A stretch of DNA of 64,000 nt from Rhizobium gallicum bv. gallicum R602sp (GTDB lineage Bacteria > Pseudomonadota > Alphaproteobacteria > Rhizobiales > Rhizobiaceae): positions 1,488,001-1,552,000 of the forward strand of contig NZ_CP006880.1 in assembly GCF_000816845.1 (NCBI RefSeq), read 5' to 3'. How positions within the stretch are numbered: position 1 is the first letter of the stretch; each line of letters begins with the position of its first letter. The position numbers and the translations under genes are program-made. Of this stretch, positions 36,032-44,711 are shown piece after piece. The notes beneath the pieces were generated by a model. That model ran no database searches, was not told the DNA's origin, and worked only from the letters and a program-made list of their open reading frames with translations.

Positions 36032-37098
36032 TGGCTGAGGCAACCCAGACACTCGCTGCGCCGGCGGGACGCGTACGATATCGCGCTCTAGCAACACGCA
36101 AGATCCTGATCCTGACCGGGTTGGTTGGCGCGCTGTGCCTCAGTGTCGCGGCCGATATGGCGCTTGGCCCGGCGCGCTACAGCCTGACGCAGGTTATCTC
36201 GGCGATTTTCGGCCCCGATGAAGTTGCAAACCAGCTGAGGGTCGTTATCTGGGATATCCGCATGCCGATCGCGCTGATGGCGATCACGGTCGGCGCATCG
36301 CTTTCGGTTGCCGGTGCCCAGATGCAGACGATCCTCTCCAATCCATTGGCGAGCCCTTTTACGCTTGGCATTTCGGCGGCCGCCAGCTTTGGCGCAGCAC
36401 TCGCGTTGGTTGGCGGCGTCTCGCTGTTTCCCGGAGCCATCGAATACGTGGTGCCGCTGAACGCCTTTATCATGGCAATGGTCGCGGCGCTCTTCATCCA
36501 CTTCGCCTCCACGATGCGCGGTGTCAGCGTCGAAACCATCGTGCTGCTCGGAATTGCCCTGGTCTTCACGTTCAACGCAGCCCTCTCCCTCCTCGAATAC
36601 CTGGCTTCCGAACAGGCGCTCGCGGCGGTCGTCTTTTGGACCATGGGCAGCCTGACGAAGGCCACCTGGGCGAAGGTCTATTTCACCGGGGCTGTGCTTC
36701 TCGTCACCGTGCCGCTTTTCATGAAGGACGCCTGGGCGCTGACCGCTCTTCGCCTCGGTGACGACAAGGCTGCCAGCATGGGTGTCAATGTCCGCCGCTT
36801 GCGGCTGCAGACAATGATGATCGTCAGCCTGCTTGCGGCAATCCCCGTCTCCTTCGTCGGCACCATCGGCTTCGTCGGGCTTGTTGGACCGCATATTGCC
36901 CGCATGCTGGTCGGCGAGGACCAGCGCTTCTTCCTGCCAGGAGCCGTCATCTGCGGCGCGCTTCTGTTGTCGACGACATCGGTCGTCAGCAAGATGCTCA
37001 TTCCTGGCGCCATCCTTCCGATCGGCGTGATCACCGCGCTCGTCGGCGTTCCCTTCTTCTTCGTTCTCATATTCAGTAACCGGAGGCGTGCATGGTAG
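36031..37098 (+). CDS. FecCD-family ABC permease
   Basis: A 355-residue permease with about nine to ten membrane segments. It contains VRLPRALMAI-like WDIRMPIALMAITVGASLSVAGAQMQ and the later GTIGFVGLVGPHIARMLVGEDQR segment, the coupling region of FecCD/BtuC permeases. It works as a homodimer with the ATPase of the next gene. Start overlaps the second binding-protein stop, and its last seven bases overlap the ATPase ATG. Confidence 0.9.
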   Translation: MAEATQTLAAPAGRVRYRALATRKILILTGLVGALCLSVAADMALGPARYSLTQVISAIFGPDEVANQLRVVIWDIRMPIALMAITVGASLSVAGAQMQTILSNPLASPFTLGISAAASFGAALALVGGVSLFPGAIEYVVPLNAFIMAMVAALFIHFASTMRGVSVETIVLLGIALVFTFNAALSLLEYLASEQALAAVVFWTMGSLTKATWAKVYFTGAVLLVTVPLFMKDAWALTALRLGDDKAASMGVNVRRLRLQTMMIVSLLAAIPVSFVGTIGFVGLVGPHIARMLVGEDQRFFLPGAVICGALLLSTTSVVSKMLIPGAILPIGVITALVGVPFFFVLIFSNRRRAW

Positions 37099-37844
37099 CT
37101 CTTGCGCTTCAGGACGTTGGAGCCGCTTACGGCCGCAGGACGGTGCTTTCCAGCGTCAGCACCGACATGCTCCAGAGCGGCAGTGTAACGGCGGTGATCG
37201 GACCCAACGCGGCAGGCAAGTCAACATTGTTCAAACGTATCGCCTCACTGATCTCCGGGCCGGGGCTTGTTGAACTCTCCGGCACGGAGCGCGGGCCGAG
37301 AACGATCTGCTATATGCCGCAGGATACCGGCGCCAACGCCGTCCTGACGGTCTACGAATCGATCCTGCTGTCTGCGAAACAGGGCAGCGGCTGGCGCGTT
37401 CACGACGATGAGCTCGCCGAAATCGACGCCATTTTGAAGGTGCTGCGGATTGAGGATCTCGCATTTCGAGAGCTCGGGGAGCTTTCCGGCGGGCAACGCC
37501 AGCTTGTATCGCTGGCACAGGCGCTCGTACGCCGACCCGAGGTCCTCCTCATGGACGAGCCGACTTCCGCGCTCGACCTGCATCGCCAGGTGGATGTCCT
37601 TACCTTCATTTCCGACCTGGCAGCGCGCAAGGGCATGATCGTTCTGGTCGCGCTCCACGATCTCAACCACGCTCTTCGCTACTGTCAGAATACGATCGTC
37701 ATTGCCGACGGTTCCATGGCGATCAGCGGCGATACATCGGCTGTCATCACCCCCGAAATGCTCCGCGACATCTATAAAGTCGCAGCCCGCATCGAGACCT
37801 GCTCGCAGGGACGCGCCCTGGTCATCGTCGATAACGCCATATAG
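37092..37844 (+). CDS. FecE-type ABC importer ATP-binding protein
   Basis: A 250-residue ATPase with Walker A GPNAAGKST, signature LSGGQRQL, Walker B VLLMDEPTS and H-loop VALHDLNHA. It belongs to the iron-chelate/vitamin B12 importer ATPases (FecE, HmuV, BtuD). It is the final gene of the operon, about 180 bases before an unrelated small gene. No clear terminator with a T tract was found; a six-base stem lies at 37892-37911. Confidence 0.9.
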   Translation: MVALALQDVGAAYGRRTVLSSVSTDMLQSGSVTAVIGPNAAGKSTLFKRIASLISGPGLVELSGTERGPRTICYMPQDTGANAVLTVYESILLSAKQGSGWRVHDDELAEIDAILKVLRIEDLAFRELGELSGGQRQLVSLAQALVRRPEVLLMDEPTSALDLHRQVDVLTFISDLAARKGMIVLVALHDLNHALRYCQNTIVIADGSMAISGDTSAVITPEMLRDIYKVAARIETCSQGRALVIVDNAI

Positions 37845-38022
37845 GCGGCGAAGCTGCACAGATGCGGCATAGAGAGGGGAAAGACGGATCCCGGGGCCTC
37901 ACGCCGCCCCGACCGAATTAAAGAGCATTTGGAAACGACATTTCCCGCTCTTTCCTTTGCCCTGCCATCCGTTAGTTAAACGCCTGTTGTCCAAAGGCTT
38001 TCGTCCACAGGAGTGAGGATAA

Positions 38023-38190
38023 ATGGGTGCGTCAGTGATAATCGGAATCTTGATCACATTTCTCGTAATCATTCTCGTCTTATACTTGGTTCAGCGGCTG
38101 CCGATCGATGCCCGCATGCGCCAGATCGTGCAGATTATCGTGATAATCATCGGCATTGTATCGCTCCTGAAGTATCTGGCCGTTTGGTAA
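38023..38190 (+). CDS. Thivi_2564-type small membrane protein
   Basis: A 55-residue protein with two membrane segments separated by a short loop QRLPIDARMRQ. This matches the small Thivi_2564 family of bacterial inner-membrane proteins. The ATG is preceded by AGGAGTGAGGAT, a strong ribosome site. Its function is unknown. A terminator-like hairpin follows 61 bases later. This gene is easily missed because of its size. Confidence 0.8.
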   Translation: MGASVIIGILITFLVIILVLYLVQRLPIDARMRQIVQIIVIIIGIVSLLKYLAVW

Positions 38191-38250
38191 TAACAGGCGG
38201 ACTGCGACTGGCCGACAACATGAGCCGTCGACCCTTTGTAGCGAAGACAA

Positions 38251-38276
38251 TGCCCGGTGCTTTAGAGCACCGGGCA
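38251..38276. terminator. Hairpin between two convergent small genes
   Basis: Arms TGCCCGGTGCT and AGCACCGGGCA pair perfectly over 11 bases with a four-base loop. It lies 61 bases past the membrane-protein stop and 24 bases past the end of the convergent small basic gene, so it can serve both. Confidence 0.65.
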
Positions 38277-38299
38277 CTCTTGATCCGGTCGACGCCGGC

Positions 38300-38470
38300 T
38301 TATCGTCCGTTGGCATTCCTGCGCACCTTGTCGCTTTTTGCCTTCACTGATGACGTCTTAGCGTCATAGGCCTGTCCGAAATTGGTCCCACCCAGATGCC
38401 CGCCGGCGCTCGTGTTGGCGACCTGGCGCTTGGCCCGCTGAAGAAGTTGATCTGCATTGGTTTTCTTCAT
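38300..38470 (-). CDS. Small basic hypothetical protein
   Basis: A 56-residue protein rich in Lys, Arg, Ser and Asn (MKKTNADQLLQRAKRQ at the start). No domain is recognised. The ATG at 38470 has GGAGCTACGAG upstream, a normal ribosome site, and I prefer it to the longer frame starting at 38563. Similar short basic proteins occur in rhizobia, but I cannot assign a role. It is convergent with the small membrane protein. Confidence 0.45.
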   Translation of the reverse strand: MKKTNADQLLQRAKRQVANTSAGGHLGGTNFGQAYDAKTSSVKAKSDKVRRNANGR

Positions 38471-38584
38471 CTCGTAGCTCCAAAAATTGGAAATTAAAAA
38501 AGGCCGGGCAAATCCCGACCTCAATTTCGTCGTAACGGACAGTGCCAGTATATTCGTGGTCAATGGCCGATCTGGTTGGACGGC

Positions 38585-38794
38585 TCACGCTGCGAGAAGG
38601 TTCTCGGCGGCATTCTTTCCGCTTTTGTTGTCGCGCACGATGTCAAAGGTGACCTTCTGGCCTTCCCTTAGATCAGACATGCCGGAGCGCTCTACAGCAG
38701 AGATGTGAACGAAAACGTCCGTTGATCCATCGCTTGGCTGAATGAAGCCGAAGCCTTTGGCCGAATTGAAAAATTTAACAGTTCCGCTGTTCAT
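38585..38794 (-). CDS. cspA: Cold-shock domain protein
   Basis: A 69-residue single cold-shock domain with the RNA-binding motifs KGFGFI and VFVHIS. CspA proteins bind single-stranded RNA and act as RNA chaperones. Upstream lies a 361-base gap that could hold a long 5-prime untranslated region, as is common for csp genes. Which cspA paralogue this is cannot be told. Confidence 0.95.
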   Translation of the reverse strand: MNSGTVKFFNSAKGFGFIQPSDGSTDVFVHISAVERSGMSDLREGQKVTFDIVRDNKSGKNAAENLLAA

Positions 38795-39155
38795 GACGAT
38801 TTCCTTTCATCGCACAGGACTAGTCGCTCGGCCGCATTGCCGACGACGGATGATCGATTTTGAGAGGAAAGACCGCCTTAAGCGCAAAGGGCGCCAAAAC
38901 AAAGCTTAACAGGCAAGTTCGATGCCCCGCTTTTAGGCGACAACTGTGTTTACATAAAGGCTAGAGCGCACTACCTGGGCTGGCATGCACCTGTGAAACG
39001 AAGAGGCCCGCCACTTGCCAAGCAACTGAGCTAATTTCGTGTTCCAGGAGGAGGAATGCTGTCGCTACGCATTACCTTCGCGACACCCCCCAGAATGCGC
39101 GTCGACCATTAAAAAACTATAACAATGCCGTCGGCTTTGCGCCGACGGCCGTCAA
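38795..39155. other. Intergenic region upstream of cspA
   Basis: No gene is supported. The part next to cspA may be a structured 5-prime leader. The far end carries the terminator of the DUF982 gene at 39112-39149. Nothing else stands out. Confidence 0.5.
39112..39149 (-). terminator. Intrinsic terminator of the DUF982 gene
   Basis: Read on the minus strand, a nine-base stem GCCGTCGGC with a five-base loop is followed by a T-rich tract including six T residues. It lies seven bases past the DUF982 stop, so it is a good Rho-independent terminator. Confidence 0.8.
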
Positions 39156-39461
39156 TTATGCACTTATTGAAAGGTTCGGCGCTGATGCTTGTCTTCGTGC
39201 GGCGAGCGTGCCTGTCAATGCCGGCATGCCAGCCTCCAGACAGGCCGCGATAAATGCTTCGCGGGCCACCTCTGCGGGGACGACTCGGCTCAATGCTCCC
39301 CGGCACTGGTTGACGGCTCGGTGGTAGCGCTCACCTCGCCGCTCGGGCCACTCGTTCTCAAGAAAATCAATGGTCTCGAAGGCTGAGTTGAATGTCCGCT
39401 CAAGTCCGCACTCCAAGCGGACCGTTACCGGAACCCGCCAAGGCACCTCACTGACAAGCAT
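39156..39461 (-). CDS. DUF982 domain protein
   Basis: A 101-residue protein matching DUF982: V-x-V-x-L-E-C-G near the start, FLENEWPERRGERYHRAV, and ALSRVVPAEVAREAFIAACLEAGM. DUF982 proteins are small, mainly rhizobial and often present in many copies per genome. Function is unknown. It is monocistronic with its own terminator. Confidence 0.85.
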   Translation of the reverse strand: MLVSEVPWRVPVTVRLECGLERTFNSAFETIDFLENEWPERRGERYHRAVNQCRGALSRVVPAEVAREAFIAACLEAGMPALTGTLAARRQASAPNLSISA

Positions 39462-39980
39462 GGTGTTTTCTCCTCTCTAGATGCTATTCGACCCAAGAAA
39501 ATATTGGTTTTGAGAGTTTTTCGTTCAAGAGGTACTGGCCTAAACCAATCGGATGAGGTCCTGCAGCGCCCGTAATTAGGACGCATTCATTTTGAGAATA
39601 CCGGGCGGGCGCTTCTGACATGGGCACAGGTCGTGACCGCGCCGATCTGCGGCAAACTCACGACCGCCACCTTCCTCCTGTCGGCACGCCGACGGCGGCG
39701 GCGAGCACAACGCGCACCGCCTCTCCTGCCCGAAAGCTGATTCACGCGCCTCAGGAGCAGACCACGTCCGTCTCCGCCTACAATCTCAATCGTGCCGGCG
39801 ACGACCGTGACCGGCGAGTACACCTTCATCGTCAGGATTGAGATTCTAGCAGTGAGACCCCCGCAAGAAGAGTTTGTTGATTGTCCGTGCCGCGGGCAGT
39901 GGTTTCATTCGGATTGATCAAAATCGCTCAGTGTGATAATTAATATCCTCACGAATAGAAATGGCTAGCGGCTCAAATCA
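39462..39980. other. Intergenic stretch without a convincing gene
   Basis: Frames here are arginine-rich and lack ribosome sites or family resemblance. It contains the promoters of the DUF982 and helix-turn-helix genes. I see no repeat, RNA gene or mobile-element feature in it. Confidence 0.4.
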
Positions 39981-40328
39981 ATGCGTGAAATCAATCATAT
40001 CACCGGTAAACAGCTGGCAGCGGCGCGTGTATTGGCGGGTCTTGGTCAAGTCGAACTTGCCAAGAACGCCAATGTTTCTGCTCCCACCTTACGCCGGATG
40101 GAAGCCAGTGAAGGAGAGGTCAAGGGTATGGCCAACAACGTCGTCGCCGTAGTTCGTGCCCTCGAAGCGGCCGGCATTGCCTTCCTCGACGGCGACTATT
40201 CAGGCGCCGGCGGCCCCGGCGTTCGCCTTCTGGCACCTGCGCGCGGGTCGATCGACGTCAACGAGAAACAGGTGATTCAATACCGCGAAGTTTTCGAAAA
40301 CGATGCACCTCCTGGCGCAGGTGGCTGA
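39981..40328 (+). CDS. XRE-type helix-turn-helix regulator
   Basis: A 115-residue protein with a Cro/CI-type helix-turn-helix at about residues 9-62, including TGKQLAAARVLAGLGQVELA and VSAPTLRRMEASEG. The rest is a short tail without a known sensor domain. The following gene begins one base after its stop, so the two are likely co-transcribed. Target genes are unknown. Confidence 0.82.
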   Translation: MREINHITGKQLAAARVLAGLGQVELAKNANVSAPTLRRMEASEGEVKGMANNVVAVVRALEAAGIAFLDGDYSGAGGPGVRLLAPARGSIDVNEKQVIQYREVFENDAPPGAGG

Positions 40329-40329
40329 T

Positions 40330-40554
40330 ATGGAAGAGCATTTCCCAAATCAGCGCGACGAGCCGCTTACGTCTGAAGATCTGAGCGTCTGCAATCACGT
40401 CCTTGATGATCTGTGTGCTCGGATGGGTATCACCGACAATGAAACAGTCGCACGTCTGGCGTCGATCATCATAGAATTATATCGCCAAGGCGTGCACGAA
40501 CCGGAGCAATTGAAGCTCTTGGCGGGCGCGACGCGTGATGACCCCGACGCGTGA
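40330..40554 (+). CDS. Hypothetical small protein next to the XRE regulator
   Basis: A 74-residue protein, mostly helical and acidic at the ends, with LTSEDLSVCNHVLDDLCARMGI and ARLASIIIELYRQG. No family is recognised. I chose the ATG at 40330 because it immediately follows the regulator stop; the longer frame overlaps the regulator. It ends 37 bases before the convergent oxidase gene. Confidence 0.55.
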   Translation: MEEHFPNQRDEPLTSEDLSVCNHVLDDLCARMGITDNETVARLASIIIELYRQGVHEPEQLKLLAGATRDDPDA

Positions 40555-40591
40555 CGGACGGCGTGGATCATCGCCAGCAGCAGACGCTTGG

Positions 40592-41758
40592 TTACTTGAC
40601 ACCCAGAGATCGCGAAGGGCGATGTCTTTCGAGCGCGTCAAAAGAAAAAGCGGCGATCTCCAACGCGGTGCCACCATCGAGTGCAAGATCAGACAGAATC
40701 TCACCGACGACGCTCGCGAATTTGAAACCATGCCCGGAACAGGGCGATGCAACGACAATGTTTGGCTGTCCGGGCAAAAGGTCGAAGAGGAAATCCTCGC
40801 TCGGCAACATCGTATAGCGGCAGGTGGCCGCGCGAACACGAAGCCCGGCAGCCGCAGGCAGACGTCTGGACGCAAAGCCGTCGAGCAGTACGGTATCCTG
40901 GTCGTTGATCGGCGGATTGGGTTCGTTTGGGTCAATCGGCTCGCGGAAATGCGTGTGGCGGCCAAGCTTGATGCCGTCGGTGCCGATCGCAGGGAAGCCA
41001 AAATAAGAACCATCCGTACCTTCATCGCGAAGAAAACATGGCATGCGCTGCGGCTCTGCTACAAAGCCGTCCTTTGGCCGATACCACGCCACGACCTGAC
41101 GGATCGGGGTCGCGTGTGATTTCAGGTGCGGAACGAGTTCCGCAATCCAAGATCCGGTCGCGATGACGACCTTTCTGGCGTAATACCGACCACTCGCTGA
41201 AGAGATAGTGACACCGCGGTCACCCGGATCGAGCGCCATAACCTTCTCGCTAAAATGGAGCATCGCTCCGCTTTCGGCCGCAAGTTTGAGGTAGCCCATG
41301 ATGGCAGCTTCCGGGCGCAGATATCCGCCTTGCGGATCGAGGATCGCAACCTCATCGTCATCGAGGCGAAAAGCAGGAAAGCGGCGCGCCATTTCCGCCG
41401 CGTCGAGCTCTTCTTGGGCAAGGCCGTGTAGCCTGCACGAAGTGCGCGTGCCGCTCACAATCTTGCTGTCTGGCGAACCGATCTGCAACACGCCGGTGAT
41501 GGTCAGGATATCGGCCCTTAGACTGGTTTCGAGCGCTCGCCAGTTGCGATAGGCACGTTGAAGAAGCGGCACATATGACGGGTCCTCGAAATAGCCAAGC
41601 CGGATCAGCCGGCTGTCGCCATGCGACGAGCTCATCGCATGCGCGGGAAAATAAGCGTCGATACCAATCGCTTTGACGCCGCGGGCGGCGAGAAATGCAA
41701 GCGCTGCGCTTCCCATGGCGCCAAGGCCAATCACAGCGACGTCGAATTGAGCGATCAT
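40592..41758 (-). CDS. solA: MTOX/sarcosine-oxidase-type flavin amine oxidase
   Basis: The 388-residue product has an N-terminal FAD-binding motif VIGLGAMGSAALAFLAARG, SSSHGDSRLIRL after it, and near the C-terminus SPCSGHGFKF, with Cys340 in the position that binds FAD covalently in monomeric sarcosine oxidase and MTOX. The family removes N-methyl groups from amino acids with O2 to give H2O2. The exact substrate, sarcosine, N-methyltryptophan or another, is not certain. I chose the ATG at 41758 as it fits family length. Confidence 0.85.
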   Translation of the reverse strand: MIAQFDVAVIGLGAMGSAALAFLAARGVKAIGIDAYFPAHAMSSSHGDSRLIRLGYFEDPSYVPLLQRAYRNWRALETSLRADILTITGVLQIGSPDSKIVSGTRTSCRLHGLAQEELDAAEMARRFPAFRLDDDEVAILDPQGGYLRPEAAIMGYLKLAAESGAMLHFSEKVMALDPGDRGVTISSASGRYYARKVVIATGSWIAELVPHLKSHATPIRQVVAWYRPKDGFVAEPQRMPCFLRDEGTDGSYFGFPAIGTDGIKLGRHTHFREPIDPNEPNPPINDQDTVLLDGFASRRLPAAAGLRVRAATCRYTMLPSEDFLFDLLPGQPNIVVASPCSGHGFKFASVVGEILSDLALDGGTALEIAAFSFDALERHRPSRSLGVK

Positions 41759-42422
41759 GGCAACCCCTTTAAATATCCGCCGGCGGCGAGCGATCCCGAA
41801 GCAAAGTGCGCAATGCCTCCATATCCCCAGAAAGCGGGCGGTCATCGGCATAGTGCAGCACATGCGCACGCACGATAATATCTCTTCGTCGTCCATCCCA
41901 AGGCCGTTCAGCGCCTGCTGCGGGAGCGGCCGCCGGTCCGAAAGCTGGCCGTGCCGTGCATGCCACCTGGCTCGTTGGGGATGGGCGACGACCCGCAGGC
42001 GTCCTATGACGTCTTTGCGATCCCTTCGGGAACCGGCGCACCATACCTGTTCATGGAGGTCCGCCCCCGGAAGGTCTGACGTCGCGATCGATGGGCCGCG
42101 CCGAGCGCTCAGGGCAGCCCAGAGCCCAACCGCGAGATCTTGCTTCCAGTCGATGATACATGGATCCCCCGGTTCGGGCACCGAAACATCGACCGCACGT
42201 CAGCAAAGATGATCCATAGCGCGCGAGCGGCGCATCCTTGCGTCCACCACCGTCCCTCGCCAGAGTTTATCGGCGGCTGGCAGCGAACGAAACGCTGTGG
42301 AAGACGCGGACGAGGGCATGAGTGCGGATTGTGCAAATCAGGGACAATGGATTGGGCGCGTATCGCCCGCTTCCGCGGTCGATGCGCGCCGACCCTATAT
42401 CGTGGAGGCTCCAAGGCGCCAA
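41759..42422. other. Intergenic region with a DUF411 remnant
   Basis: This stretch separates two minus-strand genes. The only recognisable coding trace is a plus-strand DUF411-like fragment at 41879-42079. The remaining DNA contains frames in several phases with no family resemblance. Confidence 0.4.
41879..42079 (+). pseudogene. DUF411 remnant (C-terminal fragment)
   Basis: The frame has a stop codon directly upstream and no usable start. It reads AVQRLLRERPPVRKLAVP, then C-M-P-P-G-S-L-G-M and a YDVFAIPSG segment. DUF411 metal-associated proteins have the same order: a rLLaerP helix, GLAVPGMPxGSPGM, and YDV. The N-terminal Cys-rich half is missing, so this looks like a decayed copy. The match is from recall of the family pattern. 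Confidence 0.45.
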
Positions 42423-43082
42423 TCAGCCGGCCGGCTGCTTGGTCTTCCTGAGATAAGGAAGAACGGTGTCGAAAGAGCCGAAGCGCGAGATCGCGTCTTC
42501 GTTCGAAACCGCAGCCGTGATGATGACGTCTTCCCCTTGCTGCCAGTTAGCAGGTGTCGCTACCTGATGCTTGGCCGTCAATTGAATGGAGTCGATGGCA
42601 CGCAGGATTTCATTGAAGTTGCGGCCCGTCGTCATCGGATAGGTGAGGATGAGCTTGATCTTCTTATCGGGGCCGATGACGAAGACAGAGCGCACGGTGG
42701 CGTTGTCGGCCGGCGTGCGGCCTTCCGAACTCTCGCCCGCGCCTGCCGGCAGCATGTCATAAAGCTTGGCGACCTTGAGATCCTTGTCGCCGATCAGTGG
42801 GTAGCCGACATCGAAACCGGTAGCCGTCCTGATATCGTTCTTCCACTTGCCGTGGCTTTCCACCGGATCGACGGATATGCCGATGATCTTGACACCACGT
42901 TTAATGAATTCCTGTTCGAGCCCGGCCATCGCGCCGAGTTCCGTCGTGCAGACCGGGGTGAAGTTCTTCGGATGCGAGAACAACACGGCCCAACCCTCTG
43001 CAATCCACTCATGAAAATTGATTGGTCCCTGCGTCGTCTCGGCGGAGAAATCTGGTGCAATATCGTTGATACGAAGGCTCAT
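42423..43082 (-). CDS. 1-Cys (Prx6-type) peroxiredoxin
   Basis: A 219-residue peroxiredoxin with the peroxidatic cysteine in FTPVCTTELG (Cys45) and a long C-terminal domain containing LTYPMTTGRNFNEILRAIDSIQ, as in the Prx6/LsfA subgroup. It reduces peroxides and alkyl hydroperoxides with external thiols. I chose the ATG at 43082 with AGGAACC upstream. It lies near hydrolase and FMN-reductase genes with the same orientation; whether they form one transcript is uncertain. Confidence 0.93.
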   Translation of the reverse strand: MSLRINDIAPDFSAETTQGPINFHEWIAEGWAVLFSHPKNFTPVCTTELGAMAGLEQEFIKRGVKIIGISVDPVESHGKWKNDIRTATGFDVGYPLIGDKDLKVAKLYDMLPAGAGESSEGRTPADNATVRSVFVIGPDKKIKLILTYPMTTGRNFNEILRAIDSIQLTAKHQVATPANWQQGEDVIITAAVSNEDAISRFGSFDTVLPYLRKTKQPAG

Positions 43083-43180
43083 GGGTAGGTTCCTCTCTCC
43101 TGGATCGCCGTTGAATTTCATCTTTCGCTAGCGATATACGCTCATCTTGGCCGACAGCAACCGGCTTGCGGCAGCCCGCT

Positions 43181-43762
43181 TCAAACATTGGTGACCGATC
43201 GCGTGCCTTCAACCTGCCGCCGGTGGCGGGTTCGGCTCTTCAACGCTGCGAGAAGGCCGTACCCGCTCGGCCAGCGCCCGAATCCGCTTGCAACATTGAT
43301 ATGTCCGGCCAATCCGATGTTCCTGAGGTCGGATTTCCAGAGGCGCGCAAACATCGTCAACCGGTCAAGGCTTATATAGATATCGTTGAGACTGCCGACG
43401 ACGATGCTCGCAAATGGAAGCGCCTTGGTCGGCATGGTGCCGAAGGCGAGGTGGCCGGGGTGGAGCGCTTCTGTCGAAGGCAGGTCACATGGCGCAACAA
43501 GAAGGGCTCCTCTGACGCGCCGGGCCGATGGCCGACCTGCCAGCTGAGCGGCCAAAAGGCAACCGAGACTGTGAGCGACAATATAGGCATCGTCCTCCTC
43601 GGCCAGCGTCTCCTCAAGTCTGAGCATCCAGTCGTGCAAGCGGGGCCGATCCCAATCGTCCTGGTCGACAAGCCGGCTATCCGGATGCTCCCTCAACCAA
43701 TGGTGCTGCCAGTGCCCCTCGCCTAAACCGAAGAGGCCGGGTAAAATGAGTATTCGGCTCAT
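43181..43762 (-). CDS. RBBP9/YdeN-type serine hydrolase
   Basis: A 193-residue alpha/beta hydrolase of the RBBP9/YdeN type. It shows ILPGLFGLGEGHWQHHW near the start, nucleophile elbow AHSLGCLLAAQ, the VGSLNDIYI acid region and a catalytic-type His in LAGHINVASGFGRWPSG. Likely cytoplasmic. The substrate is unknown. The ATG at 43762 has GAGGCG upstream; the frame continues upstream but without a ribosome site. Confidence 0.85.
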   Translation of the reverse strand: MSRILILPGLFGLGEGHWQHHWLREHPDSRLVDQDDWDRPRLHDWMLRLEETLAEEDDAYIVAHSLGCLLAAQLAGRPSARRVRGALLVAPCDLPSTEALHPGHLAFGTMPTKALPFASIVVGSLNDIYISLDRLTMFARLWKSDLRNIGLAGHINVASGFGRWPSGYGLLAALKSRTRHRRQVEGTRSVTNV

Positions 43763-43878
43763 CGCGACACGCCTCTTCGTAGGTCGAACCTCGACATGCC
43801 GCGGCAATTATTGCGGCCATGCACCGGTTGTCTGCATCGGATCACTCTTTATCCCGCGAGGATATCAAGCGTTAAACG

Positions 43879-44439
43879 CTATTCGGCGGCCGCGAGGATC
43901 GCGTCGTCTGCGGGAAAGAAAGCTCCAAGTTCGCTCACAACTTCGCCAATCCTCTTGGACAGTGGCTCCGAAGAAACCCTGTAGTCCGTGAAATCGCGCT
44001 CCGATCCATAGACGGCCGTCGGCAGAGTGTGGGACATGAAGAACCCGAAGAGCGGCCGCAGCTGATGCTCGACCATCAGAGCATGCCGGTCTCCGCCGCC
44101 AGTTGCCGTGATGATGATCGGCTTTGCGCGCAATTCATCGGGGTCGATAAGGTCGATCAAATGTTTGAACAGACCGGGATAGGATCCCTTATAAGTCGGT
44201 GAGCCGACGATCAGAACGTCGGCGCTGACGATCGCGTCGATGACGCCCTTCGCCTGATCGTCCAGGTCCTTTCGCCACAACGCATGCCCGAGCGATGGGC
44301 CAACATCGTGCAGATCATAAACGGTACGATCGAAGCCATATCTTTGAGCCGCGCGAACCGCAACGTCTTCAACGAGTGCGTAGGTCTTCGAAGGACGATT
44401 GAAGCTGCCGGCAATTCCAACCAGTCGCAAAGCGGCCAT
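43879..44439 (-). CDS. NADPH-dependent FMN reductase (SsuE/MsuE-like)
   Basis: A 186-residue flavodoxin-fold reductase with GIAGSFNRPSKT at the FMN phosphate loop and VGSPTYKGSYPGLFKHLIDL around the flavin ring. The pattern matches SsuE/MsuE-type reductases that supply FMNH2 to sulfonate monooxygenases. No monooxygenase is in the window, so the partner is unknown. Confidence 0.88.
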   Translation of the reverse strand: MAALRLVGIAGSFNRPSKTYALVEDVAVRAAQRYGFDRTVYDLHDVGPSLGHALWRKDLDDQAKGVIDAIVSADVLIVGSPTYKGSYPGLFKHLIDLIDPDELRAKPIIITATGGGDRHALMVEHQLRPLFGFFMSHTLPTAVYGSERDFTDYRVSSEPLSKRIGEVVSELGAFFPADDAILAAAE

Positions 44440-44711
44440 CTGTTTTCCCTTCCGATTTGAATGGTGAAGCGGATTATTGTCTATAAATTTAATAGATAAA
44501 AGGAATGAGGATTTGCCGTGATGGACGACAGGGGAAATTTCTTTCTGCCCGGCGATTGATTGGCTTCTATGAACCGCAGGTGCCGGAGCTCCAGATGCAG
44601 CGTCTAATCGCCGGGAATCGAGTTATCTTGGCAGGCACGATTGCAGTTGCGGTAGAGATTTCAGTCGTTGGCGATCGGATACATCGGACCAGTTATCTGG
44701 TGTCTGCCAGC

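Noticed and set aside
37892..37911. Six-base inverted repeat CGGGGC/GCCCCG after the FecE gene
   Set aside because: The stem is short and no T tract follows, so I do not call it a terminator.
39587..39841. Overlapping frames on both strands between the DUF982 and XRE genes
   Set aside because: Both are low-complexity and arginine-rich without ribosome sites.
42297..43088. Plus-strand frame opposite the peroxiredoxin gene
   Set aside because: The minus strand carries a peroxiredoxin with its active-site Cys; the plus frame resembles nothing.
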